From Apiospora phragmitis (Eukaryota; Ascomycota; Sordariomycetes; Amphisphaeriales; Apiosporaceae), in NCBI GenBank assembly GCA_038363925.1, contig JAQQWL010000009.1, forward strand, positions 3,100,001 through 3,164,000: a DNA stretch of 64,000 bases. The letters are read 5' to 3'. The notes below the pieces were generated by a model. The model saw only the letters and a list, made by a program, of their open reading frames with translations. It ran no database searches and was not told the DNA's origin. A program made the position numbers and the translations under genes. Shown here piece after piece: positions 23,018-36,470 of this stretch (its first letter is position 1; each line of letters opens with the position of its first letter).

Positions 23018-25809
23018 ATGCCCGGCACCAACGTGGCAGTCGTGCCTCCCACGGACGCCTCAGCAACTCCGGCCACCCGAAAGACCTCTCTCGCGCAACC
23101 AGACAGGAAGTACAAGTGCCAGTACTGCAACAGGGCATTCAGCAGGAGCGAACACAGAAGCAGACATGAACGATCACGTATGTGGTGTTTTATCCTTTTC
23201 CGCATCGCAACCTCTCATGACCTTTGCCATTCCCAAGAAAGCTCGATGTACTCCCACTCCCCTCATACGGAACACCTGACTCGCGTCTCCCGCTTCCGTT
23301 ACCCCTCAACGCCATCATGCACAATCGCGCGATGCATGTGCTACCCCTCATCGCGATCGACTTTTAGGATGCCCTGCTAACCATATATTATCAATAGACA
23401 CCAAGGAGCGCCCTTTCAAGTGTATGAAGTGTAGAAGTACCTTCGTGCGACGCGATCTCCTCCTTCGCCACGATCGCACTGTTCACGCAAAGGATGGGGG
23501 TGTTCCTCTACACAGTGACGGCAAACGACGCGCCGGTCCCAAAGCCCCACGCGCTCTGTCAGGTCCCACGAAGCAATCTCTCGCCATCGACAACGCCGCT
23601 CTTGAGCAGCAAATTGAAGCCAGCAGCGAAGGGGTCTTTGACGTCGAAACTGCGGCCATGCTTGTCGCCGATCTTCACCACAAGGCCACAGCTGCTATGC
23701 GCAACGGTGGTAGCCAGTACGAGGGTTCCTCGGCGATGCCCGGGATGACTTACACTCAGAACGGGCCTTCCATTTTGGAACCAGCCGTCGGTTATCCAGC
23801 CGAGTCGATGCCTCCCCATGGTGTTCAGTGGGACAGCTTCATGCCACAAGCCGCGACAGAGCCCAAGGCGCACTCCATCACGTCCAGCGCCTCTGGTTCC
23901 TTCGACCAGCATTCTTTCGCCAGTGTGAGTACCGCTTATGCACTTATGCAACCTGGTTCTGGGCTTCCGTCCATACCGATCACCCCTTCCATGACCTCTG
24001 GTCAAACCTGCAACGGTCCCGTGCCTGCTGTGCAGCCGATACTGAGCTCTCTACCCCCTTCCTCAACTGGTGCCATCACAAGGCCTACTCCAACATGCCC
24101 GTCCCATCGTCGTTATCTTGTAAATGCTGACCCATCCAAGTCTCCTTCCGGATTCAAGGCTCCCCAGGTCTTCAGTGACGACGAACGAAACATCGTACTG
24201 GATAACATCCGAGCACATGATACAGAACGCGCCATCCCTGAGGGATTCCGCTTTCCTAGCCTGGCATCTCTGAATCGCTACCTCGCAACGTATTTCGGCC
24301 TGTTTCATCACCACCTACCGTTTCTGCACCCTGCTTCATTCAAGCCCGCGGAGTGCTCGCCGGCTCTTTTGATGGCAGCTCTTTCTATCGGTGCTTTGTA
24401 TGCTTTTGACCAGGATCAAGCGTACATGCTTCACATCGGCTCCAAGGTCCTCGTCAACCAGTTCCTGCAGAACAAGGAGAACTTTAGCTCTCGCAAATGC
24501 CCTCTCTGGACCATGCAAAGCTCTCTCCTAAACATGGTTTTCGCTAGCTGGAGTGGCGACCCCAAGGGTCTCGAGTGGGCTTGCTCCATCAAGAGTCTCC
24601 TTGCCAACATGGTTGCTGGTAATCGCTACGAATTGAAGCTCAGGCAAGAGGCTCGCGTTGGGACCTTCCCTACGCGGAATGAATGGGTTGAGGATGAAGG
24701 CTGCCGTCGCACGTACTATGCTGTTTACATCTTCTTCGGCTTGCTCACATTGTCGTACAATCACACGCCTGCCATCAGCTTCAACGAGTTTGAAGACCTG
24801 CAGCTACCTTCTTCCGAAGCCCTCTGGAACTCCAAGGTGATGGATGAGGCCGCTTGGCAAGAACAGCTGAAGGGATCCCCTCCTGTTACATTCATGTCGG
24901 CCCACGATAACTTGTTCCAGGGTGAGACCTTGAAGTACAGTGCCTTTGCAACGCGTGTTATGATCAACGCCCTGTTCTTGGAAGTGTGGTATCACAAGCG
25001 TAGCCCTGAGGCTCTGCAAGACGTCGTGACCGAATACAAGCTCAGACTGGCTCTGGAGACGTGGGAGAAATCTCTTGATCTCTGTGAGCCCGAGGCTGAT
25101 GCGGTCCCTCTCAGCGCTCCTCACAAGGGCCACCCATTGATATTCAACGCCAAGGCTATGTTCCGCAACGCGCGGGCCCGCCTGGAGGTTGACTTGAAAA
25201 CGGTGCAAGAGGCTCTGCGGTACCATGATCCGTACGAGGTTGCGGCTGCCATGTCAAATGCGCGTGACAAAGTGAGGCGATCCAGTGAGATGATCAAGGT
25301 GATCCAAGAATGCTACAACTGCATTGAAACAGCTGTTCGCCAGGGAGTACGTTGGGTCGCTCGCACGTCCCCTACGAATTGGAGTATCGAGCATCCTCTT
25401 TGCGGCATGGACCTCATGATCATTCTGACTCTGTGGCTTTACCGTCTGGAACATGACGAAGAGGCTGCGTCTGAAGAGGAAGGAGCGATGTACATGAAGG
25501 TCCGTTCGCTGTTCGAGAATGATTCCGAAAGCCCCAACCCTGGTCAGCTGAGCTCGACAGTTGCTGGTCTGTGGGGTTCTATGTTGTCTGAGGTAGTTGT
25601 CTGGGGGTAAGTTGCTGCTCTAGTTTTATCTTCTTTATATTTGCGATCTCGTGCTAACGTCTGCCCGCAGTATCACTCGCCTTATGGGCGAATCCTTCCA
25701 GCTACACTCTCAAGCACTCATTGGGTACGTCGATGATGTTGAGGCGTCGTCGAATGTGTCGACTCCGTCGATGACGTCTCAAGGTGCCGATGAGGATAGC
25801 GTGTATTAG
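23018..25809 (+). CDS. C2H2 zinc-finger transcription factor with fungal-specific regulatory domain
   Basis: Exons: join(23018..23177, 23398..25606, 25671..25809), 835 aa with no frame problem. Two adjacent C2H2 fingers lie at about residues 31-80: YKCQYCNRAFSRSEHRSRH then FKCMKCRSTFVRRDLLLRH, both with CX2C, 12 spacer residues and HX3-4H. The linker HTKERPFKC crosses the first intron. A basic stretch (GKRRAGPKAPRAL) follows. From about residue 310 comes the fungal-trans (middle homology) region, with FGLFHHHLPFLHPASF and LLMAALSIGALYAF. This layout is known from Adr1/AmdX-like and Klf1-like fungal regulators; I cannot choose one, so no symbol is given. Location should be nuclear. Start ATG 23018 has a good CAAGATG context. 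Intron 1 (220 nt) and intron 2 (64 nt) both have GCTAAC branch sites. The neighbouring wall enzyme gene is a possible but unproven target. Confidence 0.94.
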
Positions 25810-27646
25810 ATATTTTGACGAGACTCACGATTTCTTTCCTTGTTGGTGTTGTTGTTTCCTCGGTCATGAGTTTTTCCTTGGCATATACCTCTCGCGTTTG
25901 ATTTTCCGTCGCGCGCGTACGGGTTGGACTGGCTGGCGTGGCGGAGAATGAGGAGTTCGTTTGCTTTTGCGATTGTCTTTGCATCAAACGTCTGCATTCT
26001 CATGGTCACCGGTAATCAGGACGGTTAGGCTGGCACGCCAGGATTTTTGGCGGTCCAGCAGAGAGGGGAATATCAGCGCCGTACGCGCAAACTAATGTGT
26101 GAAGCGTTGGCTGGTCCATTTTCGGAATTCATTTCCCCTCTTGTCCTATTAGCTACGGCACTCTATTTGTCTTCTAATTGCCTTTGTCGTTGTTCGCTTT
26201 TCTCCTCTTTATCGTCGTTTCCAGATACCTTGTTCAACATATTCTCTAAGCAGCAGCTTTCGCGTTGACATTTCCTCACACTCTTTTTTTCCTATCCTCT
26301 TACGGCACGGGCTTGGGCGACTCTCTCACATGTATTCGGGCATGTCAGGTGGAGGGACTCGGGTATTAATGCAAGCCTAGCACTCAGGGATTGGGCACAT
26401 GCCAGATTGAAATGGACATTATGGAATTTTTGAAGCCCTTTCGCGTGTATAGATATTTCATCCTTGAATTGAATGCATCACCACTTCTCTTCAGGGTCCC
26501 AAGTTGCTTTGCCATGGTGTCAGTTGTGGTGGCTTTGAAGCAGTGAAGACCGTATATAATATAAGTCCTGGGCATCCTTCCTAACGAGTGTGACGACATT
26601 TCAGCCAACTAGCCATTACTCGTGCTAGACTGAAAATGGGCAAGAGGCTATTCTCAGCTGGCTAGCACGCAGATGAGATTACAAATGCAAGGGATGCCGG
26701 TTCGACGGTGGCTTGGACATCCCCCAGCTCTTGGGCCTGCTACTCACTCGTCCCGCACCCGGCCCCTTTTCCGTTCTACCACACATCGATGGGAGGAATC
26801 CGGGTGCCTGCATAGCTGTGAGGTCTTATCTCTGGGTACACGGGTGGCGGCATTGGTTCACGCGTTGATACTTGTGTTTCCATCCTTTTGCTCCTCGGGG
26901 CTCTGCTTTGCGGCAAATCGGCCCTCCCACAAAACTTTTACAAAAAATTCGCTGGTGTTTTTTTACTTTTTGCTCGAGATGGTTTTCTTTTTATTTCATG
27001 CCGGAAAAAGGAAGGGCTACGAGCGGGATGGATAGGCACATCCCGTCTTGTTAGCTAAGTAGGTACTTTTCCTAGCCGTTCTATACTGCCTGCTAAGGGA
27101 TGGCTCTGGCTGTTTCGGATCTACAACGGCGCGTAGTAAGCATGCATACTTAGATGTAGATAGCCCCCCCTCGTCATGCTGTGATATCGTATGAGATTAT
27201 ATAGCTTCGATGAGAGGCCAGGATTGTTTCCTTTTCCCCCTCCTTATGGGCAGGGTCTTAATTAGATGGTTACTTCTTCGAAGAGCACGGGCGAACGCAG
27301 GAAGCTTGGACGCTGGGGTGCCGAGCAAGGGAGTTTGCTTGCTCTTTGTGTCACGGTGCCTTTGATCCCTCCTCCCCGGCGCGCAGTCCAACTCGGTTCC
27401 TTTTTGCTGGTTTTTTGCTTGTTATTTTCTATGACTCTCGCCATGTAACTAATTGTTCATGTGCGCAAAGTAAAAAGGCCAAGTCTCAGTTATTCCTCGA
27501 GTTCACGACTTGTCTTCTGCCTAAACATAAAAGGGGTTGCGACTGTTTCACCTTCGGATCTATTAATACGGCAAACTCTTTATCCTTTGATCTCTATCTT
27601 TTCAATTCGTGGGGGATTCAAAATAATAATAAGGTATATATCTACG
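25810..27646. other. Intergenic, C2H2 regulator to GH16 gene
   Basis: No gene recognised. It contains the 3' UTR of the regulator and the promoter of the GH16 gene, with an A/T-rich stretch of AATAATAATAAGG just before the GH16 start codon. Confidence 0.5.
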
Positions 27647-29020
27647 ATGGTCATCAGACACATGCGCATATTTCGGCCTTTGGCGGCTACCTCGGTCGTC
27701 TCTTGGGTGCCGCTGTTGCTGCCACTATTCCTGCTACATCCCCTGCCGACTGCGGCGGACTGCGAGTGCGGGTACTCGACGACAAGCAGCGGCGCAGCCG
27801 ACATCGTCTTTTCGGAGCTGCTCGAGAGCGACTTCACACGGGTCGACTATTTCGGCCACGACTATACGGGGCCGCCGCGCTGGGCCCGCCAGGCCTACGC
27901 CAAGTCCGCGAGCACCGCGCGGGGGCCGTTCGGCGAGGCGTTCGTGACGGGGAACGCCATTTCAGACACCGCAACGACGACGACGAAACATTACAGTAAA
28001 ACTAGTAATAATGATGATGGCGGCTTGCAGCTCGTCGTCGGGAGCAAGGTCGTCGACGGTATGGTGCAGAACGCCGAGATCGCGACGACGGGGCTGGACT
28101 ACTTCTACGGCACATACAGGGTGGGACTGAAGGTGACGGACGTGCCAGGGACATGCACGGCTGTCTTCTGGGTATGTCTGCTTTCTATCGCAAACTTATT
28201 ACCAAAACATTATATCTAGCATGGATATCTTTTTCTCCATAAGATTTCTCTTCTGCTTCTTCATGTAACTCTTGTTCGCAACTGACCAAACATGTACAGT
28301 ATTTCAACGATACGCAGGAAATCGACATCGAGTTCCTCTCGCACGAGTTCAACCACGCCAACAAGTTGTACCCGGTCAACCTGGTGCTGCAGACGGCGCA
28401 GTCGCGGGCCGCCGGCTACGACGCCTCGGGCGTCGGGACGGGGACGTTCCAGAAGCGCGCCCTGCCCTTCGACCCGACGGCGGGCTTCCACGAGTACCGC
28501 CTCGACTTCCTGGCGGACCGCGTCGTCTTCTACGCCGACGGCGCCGCCCTGGCCACCATGACGGGGTGGGACGGGGGGATCCCTTCGGTCGGCGGCCACC
28601 TGCTGCTGTCCCACTGGAGCAACGGCAACCCGGGCTGGTCGGCGGGGCCGCCGCGCGGACGCGCGGTCCGTCGTCCGCTACGTCAAGGCGTATTACAACT
28701 CCTCGGACGCCGCGCGCGGCGGCGATGCACGGAGCCGGTGCGAAACGGTCCCGGCGGGAGGCAGCAGCAGCAAGGTGTGTACGATTCCGGAGGGGGATCC
28801 GAATTTCTTCTTTTCTGACCCGGGATCGGGCGGAGACGGCGGCCAGGGGTCGGGCGGGAGTGGTAATGGAGGAGGTACTGGTACTGGTGCTAACGGTCCG
28901 GGTAATGGTAATGGGGGTGGACACCACAATGCGGCAAGTCCTCCGGTGGCGATGGGGAGACTGGGTCCCCTGGCTCAGACCGTGGCGCTCGGAGCTGCTG
29001 TCTGGGTAGTTGGGTTGTAA
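27647..29020 (+). CDS. GH16 family cell-wall glucanase/transglycosidase, secreted and probably GPI-anchored (one frame break)
   Basis: Exons 27647-28171 and 28300-29020. The N-terminus is a signal-anchor-like segment (LLLPLFLLHPLPTAADCECGY), typical for secreted fungal GH16 proteins that begin their mature part with ECGY. The catalytic motif DTQEIDIEFLS has the ExDxxE-type acid pair and lies just after the 128-nt intron. Further family landmarks are ARGPFGEA, YPVNLVLQ, FDPTAGFHEYRLDF, VVFYADG and LLSHWSNGNPGWSAGPP. The domain end SVVRYVKAYYNSS is in another frame: removing one base in the CG-rich 28648-28660 joins them as GPPADARSVVRYVKAYYNSS. It is followed by a Gly/Ser-rich linker and a hydrophobic tail (LAQTVALGAAVWVVGL) of GPI type. 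As written, the frame would end at 28818 without the tail. Family members act on beta-glucans or chitin-glucan links of the wall. Confidence 0.88.
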
Positions 29021-32000
29021 TATTGATGATGATAATGATGTATATATATCAGCATGTATGCGCTTCTCTTGAGCACGCAGCATGGAGTTCGGGTGTTTGG
29101 TGGAGAGGGACTCGGGTTGTCTAGCTGTCGTTGATGATTGATTGGGTTCGGATGTGCTCTCGTCATGTTGTTTCTCTTCGTTCTCCCGTTATTGTCTCCA
29201 CGGGAGAGGGGAGGGCGCCACACCGTCGCCTACGATGGTACTAGTCCCTGAAGATATGCTCGACGATCTGTGACCCGTCTTCTGGAGGTCAGTCTATTAG
29301 AAGGGATTGCCGTCTTTCTTTTACCATAGCCGCTCCACTACCATACTGCGGGAAGCATCGAGCAACACAGGGCCCAGGAGGCCCAAGATCCAACCATGGC
29401 GACGCTTCTGAGTTGGAAACAACGGTAATCAGTAGTATAGCAGCTGATAATAGTGGACAAGGACTCTCCAGCATTCAGTAACGATGGAAGGGGTTGGATA
29501 TGATAAGGAAGTTGGGAATGCTGCTGTTATGTCCATTCATCCAATGATAGACCACGACTCTTGACTCTTGAGCAAACCTGCATCGTCACATGTCACGACT
29601 CGCATTTGCATTGGCATGCAGGTATCGGTGTCGCTATGCGCCCATCATGCAGAACTCGAGTATTGGGGAAAAGCATTACGTAAGAACTGCGTATCGTGAG
29701 GTATATTTCTACTCATCGTATTCTTCCACGCTGAGGCACTCGTTATTGCGTCCAGGTCGCGGGCTTTCTCTCCTCTCTTCCTCAACCACTACGGCTAATA
29801 GGTAGCGACTGGCGGCTGTCGTAACAGTGATCGCTAGCCACAAGGTGTCATTATCATATCTGCTTGCAGGTCTTTGGGCAGCAGGTGACGTATACCGACT
29901 TCATTTGATCGTGAGATAAAACAGCTGAGTAGCCATGTGGACGGCGATACTCTGTCTCAGCTTGTAGTACGCACGAAAGGCCATTTGCCGTCTAGACCAG
30001 AGGCCAATTGGGTTGAAGAACCCCCCTATCCCAGACTACCGCCGATTGCGCAGGTGCTCTGTAGGGTAGGGGATTAAAAATAGGCCGAAAGTTGGGCTGT
30101 CGGGTGTGGCTGGATGGTTCATGACAATGGGCATCACACGAACTCTATTTCTTAGCAACAATCAGCAACGGTCGTACCTGCTCTTGTGACCACTTCTTTT
30201 GGGGGCTCGGGTGATACAGAACAGTAAAAAGGCGGGGGGTTCTATTCGAGGGCACCGAATAGCCACCGAAGAATGGTAACACAGGCCCGAGCTAGATTGA
30301 CCACCATCTTGTCAGTCCTTCGGCCGAACCAGTAAGATGGGACGGAGCCTCGTCACACTTGGTCGGTGTGGTAGCTACATTACATAGTAGGTGGAATATA
30401 TATTCGAGGGGCAATTACATACATACTTACAACCTCGACGTCCCCCACCTGCCCCTTTGGGGAGCTCAGGTGCTGCACCTGGATGTTGGAGAATGGAGAA
30501 CGTGATGAGGATAGCAAGAGGAAGGAATGAGGGGATGGATGCCGTTTGGTTGGAGAAATATGCAGGTTGGAGATCATCGTGGAGTTCTATTCGAGGTACT
30601 GACTGCTACGAGTTACTGTACAAGCACTGTGCCCTGAAGCTGGGCCTTCCTAGTGCACAACCAGCCCGACGATGCCCACTCGATACCCGCCGCCTTTGAC
30701 CCCACGATCCTAGAATTACTCCACCTTCCTTCCCGCCATGATCGACTCGGGCATTTCATTCAGCACGTCAGTTAGTTGTGCTGGGCTGATCTTTGTTGGA
30801 GCCTGCCATTCATCAGCTCAGCTGATGTGAACATCTTAAGGTTACGATCCGTAATAGCATGAGTCTATTTGGGTTTCCGGGACGCTATGTCTTACTACGA
30901 GACTCAACCGGCCACCCTCCTCGACAGACCACACAGCCTTCTTCAGATCATGCTGCCAGCCTTCTGTCGCTAACTGCTTGTTTCGACTTACAATTAAGTC
31001 TCCCTGCATTATCATCGTGACTTACAACGGCCGGCTTGACACCCAAGCCAGACATGACAGACGAGCCTTGGCGCTGGCGCTGTGAACACTCGGGCGTATA
31101 CAGTCTGGTATGGTTCGCTAGCCGGGGAGGCCCGGCCATGTGGTCTCGCCTTCAGCACATCAGCATCTCTCTGGGCAATAACCTCCGAGACATCTACACT
31201 AACACCAGCAATCATTACGCGCGTGCTGTCTTTCCCTACGCTGGGAGGCAAGAGGATCGGAGCAAAGAGCCAGCTGTCCTACTGCCACCATACCATGCTG
31301 TTCTAGCGCCGGCTCTTCAACAAGTGTCTGTTATGATACTACCAACCAGCTAAGGTAGCTAATACGAAGTTGGAGGCAACTCTCCCGGCCCAGTCCGGAT
31401 CGGACCCACGAACAATAGCGGCTCCACTGTCGTCCCAGATGGAGATTCATTCATGACGATGTTTCATCAACAACGTCATCTCGTTCTCTTTACAGCCGAC
31501 CAATTCATGCCCAGTCAACTTGAAAGTTGGAATCTTGTTCCAACCTGTCAAATCCACACACCATGTCTCTCCTGCCTGCACCACGAAGCTACCCTCCACT
31601 CGGTCGGCTGCCGGATCTATGAATATCGTCTCGTTTTTGCTTCCTTTTTTGGCCCTTGGTATGGGTCCCTTAATCAATCGGCCGCTTGGTTGCTATGACA
31701 TGCTGCGCTCTTCCCATCGCTAAACCTCCCCCAAGATGGTGAGCTGTCAAAATACGATTCGCTGCCATGTAGGTATCCGCCCGTTCCTGGCTGTCCAGCC
31801 TTGGCAAGATCGCCGGCACAACATCGTGCAGGGCGCGGATGACCCACGTTCATCGCATCATTCGGTACCCATCCATGGGAGATGATGGCCAATGGTCTTC
31901 GCCATCCTCGATATTCACAGCGCACCCCGGAAGCTGGCCTATCCAGATCCAGATATGCCTGGCTGTAGGCCGGTACTCTGTACATAAATCCTGGTTTTCA

Positions 32001-32342
32001 GCTTACGTATCGTCCGTAGGTCAATGTGTCTGCACAAGCCTTTGCTGCCTCTAATATGACCTCTTCCAAGGTCACAAGTTGACTGCTGCTGAGCATGGAA
32101 CTTCGAGCACATGCATAAACACGCTGCGCAGGGTTTCTGAGCAGGGGGTTGGATGGTCTGTTTGTTATGTTGTCTCGTCTTCACTCCTTGGAATTTAAAG
32201 ACTTCTAGAACGTCCCCTTTTCCGCTACAACAGTCTACGTTCTCTCTCTCACCTTCAACTTGCTTTGCTTTTCTGTCCTATATACACTATACCAGCGTAA
32301 AATACCATCGTTACTACAGGACCCCTGAGCCAGTTTGTCAAG
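29021..32342. other. Intergenic, GH16 to GH64 gene
   Basis: There are 3.3 kb with only short unsupported frames. I see no tRNA, transposon or tandem array. The right end should hold the GH64 promoter. Confidence 0.5.
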
Positions 32343-33644
32343 ATGACGAACTCGACGACGCAAATCGCTCTTAAAAACAACACCCAATCGTCCAATGTCC
32401 ACGCATACATTACAGGGTTGGACATCAACCGTGACAACCATGTGCTGTTGATGCAATCGGACGGGAAAACAGTTTACCACCCTGACAGTCCCTCGCAGCC
32501 CCAAGCTGCCTTGGCTGCCAACTGTGCTATTGCCTTAGGTGCTCCTGGGACAACGACGAATGTTACGATTCCTCAGATTGCGGGGGTCGCATCTGGTTTG
32601 CGGTCGATGGAGAACTGAAATTCACCGTCAACCCTGGCCCGGCTCTGGTGGAGCCTGCCGTGAACAATCTGGCGGACCCCAACTACAATACCAACTGGGG
32701 ATTCTGCGAGTTCACCTTCAACAAGGACCAGCTCTTCGTTAACATCAGCTATGTCGATTTTGTATCACTGCCCATCGCGCTCGAACTCCGCAACGAGCAG
32801 GGCAAGGTCCAGAGTGTAGGCGGTCTGAACCAGGGCGGCCTGGATGCCATCTGCCAAGGGCTCGAGGCCCAGCACGCCAAGGACGGCAAGGGCTGGGACA
32901 AGCTGGTCGTCAAGGGCCCCAGCGGCCAGAACCTGCGCGCGCTGAGCCCCAACGCCGGCAACGTCATCTCCCCGGCCTGTTCGACGGCTACTACCAGCCC
33001 TACGTGGACCAGGTGTGGGACAAGTACAGCAAGGAGGAGCTCACCATCAACACACAGGCCGACGCCGGCGACGTCAAGGGCAAGGTCGTGAACGGGAACC
33101 TGGACTTCGGCGACGCGGGCGTCTACGCCCAGCCGACGGCCCAGGACATCTTCACCTGCAGCACCGGCCCCTTCGCGACGGACCAGAACCAGGCCAAGCT
33201 GGCCGTCATCCCGCGCCTGGCCGCGGCCTTCAACCGCTCCACGCTGCTGATCAACTCGAACCAACCGCTCGGCGAGAAGGTGGCCAACTACTACAAGAAC
33301 GACATCACCAACCACTACTCGCGCGTCGTGCACGAGAACAACGTCAACGCCCGCGGCTACGCCTTCCCCTACGACGACGTGGCCCCCGGCGACGGCGAGG
33401 ACCAGGCCGGCACCGTCTTTGACGGCGCGCCGCAGCTGCTGACCGTCACCCTTGGCGGGGGCTCTTCGGCGCCGCCCCCAACAACGGACAGAAGCAGAAA
33501 GACCCTCAGGACACCAACGGCAAGAACAAGGGTGGCAAGCCCGCCGACCAAAAGCCCAAGGGCGGAGAGAAGAAGAAGAATGGCATGTGGGAAAAGGTCA
33601 AGGGCACAGTGGGCAAGGTGACACAGAAAATCATGTGTAAGTGA
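32343..33644 (+). CDS. GH64 (beta-1,3-glucanase, thaumatin-like fold) protein, three frame breaks
   Basis: The coding signal runs without intron from ATG 32343 to TGA 33642-33644 but moves through three frames: 32343 to about 32585, then to about 32974, then to about 33460, then to the stop. Adding one G at each of three G runs (32582-32586, 32974-32975, 33457-33461) gives one 434-aa protein. Readable parts are IALKNNTQSSNVHAYITGLD, RIWFAVDGELKFTVNPGPAL, NWGFCEFTFNKDQLFVNISY, VDFVSLPIALELR, LFDGYYQPYVDQVWDKYSK and YYKNDITNHYSRVVHENNVN. These are typical of GH64 enzymes, which release laminaripentaose-type products from beta-1,3-glucan. No signal peptide is seen. The C-terminus is an extra Lys/Gly-rich tail (GKNKGGKPADQKPKGGEKKK). 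A homologue search would confirm the family and show whether the tail is usual. Confidence 0.83.
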
Positions 33645-34685
33645 GAGAGCGTGTGAGAAAACGTTCCTGAGGGAAAGAACACGAAAGAGAAAGATGAGAC
33701 TCATGTGGTTCGGATATCATGTTTTCTTCAATTTCTTTTGTCTTGTGCGTTTTTTTCGATCTTGTTTTTGTTCAAGTTGGATTCTGGAATGATACCATGG
33801 GTTGCTTGACCATTTAGACTTGAGGACATCCCCTTTCCTCTTCACGACAGCACGCGCTGGGGGGACATTGTTTATTGACGTCACCGCAGGATTCTAGGGT
33901 ATACCAGTCATTTTGCATTTGAATTTCCATGGGTTGCGGGTTGTTTGCTTACGTTGGATCTTCCTAATGAAGGAATCATGATGGATGACAAATTTGCTAT
34001 ATTGGAGGGACCCTCATTGGGTTCAGCATTATTCTTTTTTAATATACCGAGCATTGCATATTCGTTTAGACAAGTACATATACCAATACCATTCATTCAC
34101 CCCTTTACGAATATATTTGCTTTAAGCTTGACCTGGCTATGATATGAGGGTAAGCCAATCGCAGCCTGTGTTCTATCTTGAAGCTTCTAATATCAGAAGC
34201 AGAAAGGGGGAGCTGTGGCCACCCAACATGCTATGTTCCATCTTACACTGCAAAGGATGCCACGCAATGGGAAGCCTCCACTACCAGGACTACTGGCTAA
34301 TTCAAAGCCATGACATTTGCGAAACCAGGGCTACGTAACTGTTTGCTGCCCGGATGTGGTGAACCGTCAAGGCACAGCCTGTGAGACCCCATTTGCCCAA
34401 TCTAAATCGAGGGCAAGCTTGTTGTTATCCGGCAAAGAACCGAACGTCCGCTGTCATTACACGGAGTCGAATTGGTACCGCCATGAGTACCCCACTATTC
34501 CAGAGCGGTCAAGTCCCTGTGGTTATGGCCTGCCTAAAGCCTCATGGCCTTTTCACCCTATTTGGTTGCCTAAGATTCGAGAAGCGTTGGGGCCAACCTT
34601 ACCACAGCACATCACGATCCCCAATTTGGAGAGAAGAAGAATGAAAAACGAACAAGACTGACAAGCACAGCCTCGACCCATCGCC
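33645..34685. other. Intergenic, GH64 to DUF6594 gene
   Basis: No gene or RNA recognised. It holds the 3' UTR of the GH64 gene and the promoter of the next. Confidence 0.5.
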
Positions 34686-36172
34686 ATGGCAGCAGAAGCA
34701 GCAGCATCACCCTCACCACCACCTCCTCAAACATCCACCGACGACCCGAAGCCCGTGGCGGCGGCGCTCCACCCCAAGGGGTACCCCTTCCTCGCGCAGT
34801 TCTGGTCGCAGACGCAGACGGGCATCGCGCGCCGGTTCAAGCGGCTCGCGGCCCTCAACATCCTGTACCTGCAGGCGGAGCTGAGCCACCTGGAGCGGGA
34901 GCTGGAGCGGCAGCGGCGGCGCGACCTCGAGACGGGCCGCCGCGAGCGCGCCGACTGCGACTGGAACTGGCTGCTGCTGAGCGAGCCGGCGCTCCACCGC
35001 GGCAGCCGGCAGTGGGAGGTGGCCCTGGAGATCCGGGAGAGGCTGGGGGAGTATCGTACGTCTTCTGTTTGTTGTTTTGGTCGCTACCGGTCCTTCATCT
35101 TTTCTTATCTTGACAGACGAAGAAGGGTAAAAAGAAAAAACCAAACCAGTATATGCTGACCGGAAGTTCGGCGGTCTGGCGGCCCGCCGAACCACCAGAC
35201 TCCGCGTTGTTGCAGTACTCGCAGATGGCCAGCCTGGCGCCGCCGACCGAGGAGCAGCGCAAAGAGATGTTCACGATCATCGGCTCCTCGTCCCTCAACG
35301 ACCGCCTCGGCGCCTTCCAGTCGCTGGACCTCGCGGGCGCTGAGGGCCCGGCCGCCTACAGCCGCGCGAACGCGCACGACCTGGTGCTGCTCGACGGCAG
35401 GGAGGAGGAGAACGACTTCCTTTCGACCTGGCTCGTGGCGCCTTTCTTCCGTGCTGTCCATTGCCTCTGCAAGCGACATAAAGTATGCAAAGAAGGGATA
35501 TGATCAAACCAAAACCTTCATCCCCCGTCGTCTCTCCTAAATACTTACATATGAAGCCCCTTACTTGTGAAGGAGGACTACGTGAAACTGACTCGTATCC
35601 CAAACTGGTGACATAGAAAATGATGCCTAAAGATCTCGAGAGCGCGCCGCCGATGCCGGGCCACGACAACGACTTCGGCGTGCACCTGTACTCGGCGTAC
35701 CACTACGACTTCGTGAACCGGATCGTGGGGGCGTTGGTCGGGTCGGCGACCCCCCTGGCGTCCATGGTCATCCTGTACAGCGTGCGGAGCAACAACGCCA
35801 AGATCGGCCTCGTGTGCGTCTTCACGCTTCTGTTCTGCCTTGCGCTCAGCACGTTGAGCAAGGCGCGGCGGATCGAGGTCTTTGCAGCCACAGCAGCGTA
35901 AGTCACTCATTGCTCCCACTCATTACCGATGAAAAGCTGCTTCGGATGTTGCAGCGTCAGTTCTATTCAGCCTTCTATCTTTTTTTCTCTTTTTCTTTTC
36001 TTCCATGTCTTAATATCTCGATGACTTTGGGGTCATCGGATGATGAAGGAGTCAAAATTGTCTCCAAAGGTCAGGCCAAGGGCTGATTCATACTTGCTCA
36101 TACAGGTTTGGCAGCGTACAAGTAGTCTGGATCAGTCAACAGATATCACAGGAAACCCCGGGAGGATCCTGA
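34686..36172 (+). CDS. DUF6594-type membrane protein
   Basis: Exons: join(34686..35055, 35199..35482, 35617..35897, 36106..36172), 333 aa, all phases consistent. The N-terminal block reads YPFLAQFW, then RRFKRLAALNILYLQAELSHLE, an alpha-helical pattern typical of this fungal family, followed by a basic coiled stretch. The middle has SALLQYSQMASLAPP and NAHDLVLLDGREEENDFLSTWL. The C-terminal part has two clear membrane helices (IVGALVGSATPLASMVILY and IGLVCVFTLLFCLALS), then KARRIEVFAATAA and a short hydrophobic end (FGSVQVVWI) contributed by the last exon. Family members are common in Pezizomycotina and have no known function. If the last intron were not spliced the protein would end at 35901, seven codons into nothing conserved, so the four-exon model is preferred. 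Confidence 0.85.
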
Positions 36173-36411
36173 TCTGTCCATATGGGATTGAGCCGTTTGG
36201 AAAGGTCAGTGGTTGGTTGGTGGGCCTAATTGAAGATCGGGGCAGAAGGTAAAGTCAGCGTGACTGGGAAGCAGCTACCATGAGCATGCTGGACATGCAC
36301 GATGGTATGGATCGTGCCTTCCAAGATTGAGGTTACAACCATTGATATCCCACGCCTCGTGATGAGATGGTAGATATTGCGATCAGCATCAAGTCTATTC
36401 CAACATCATTC

Positions 36412-36443
36412 ACTCACCTGACAAATTACTCACCTGACAAATT
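36412..36443 (+). repeat. 16-bp tandem duplication
   Basis: ACTCACCTGACAAATT occurs twice head to tail, 28 bases upstream of the start codon at 36471, so it lies in the leader or promoter of the small Ser/Thr-rich gene. Confidence 0.85.
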
Positions 36444-36470
36444 TGCACGTTCGTCGCCGTTTGACAAGAC

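Noticed and set aside
28640..28665. A short intron as the cause of the GH16 frame change
   Set aside because: No AG acceptor lies near and the protein is continuous on both sides of the break, leaving no room for an intron.
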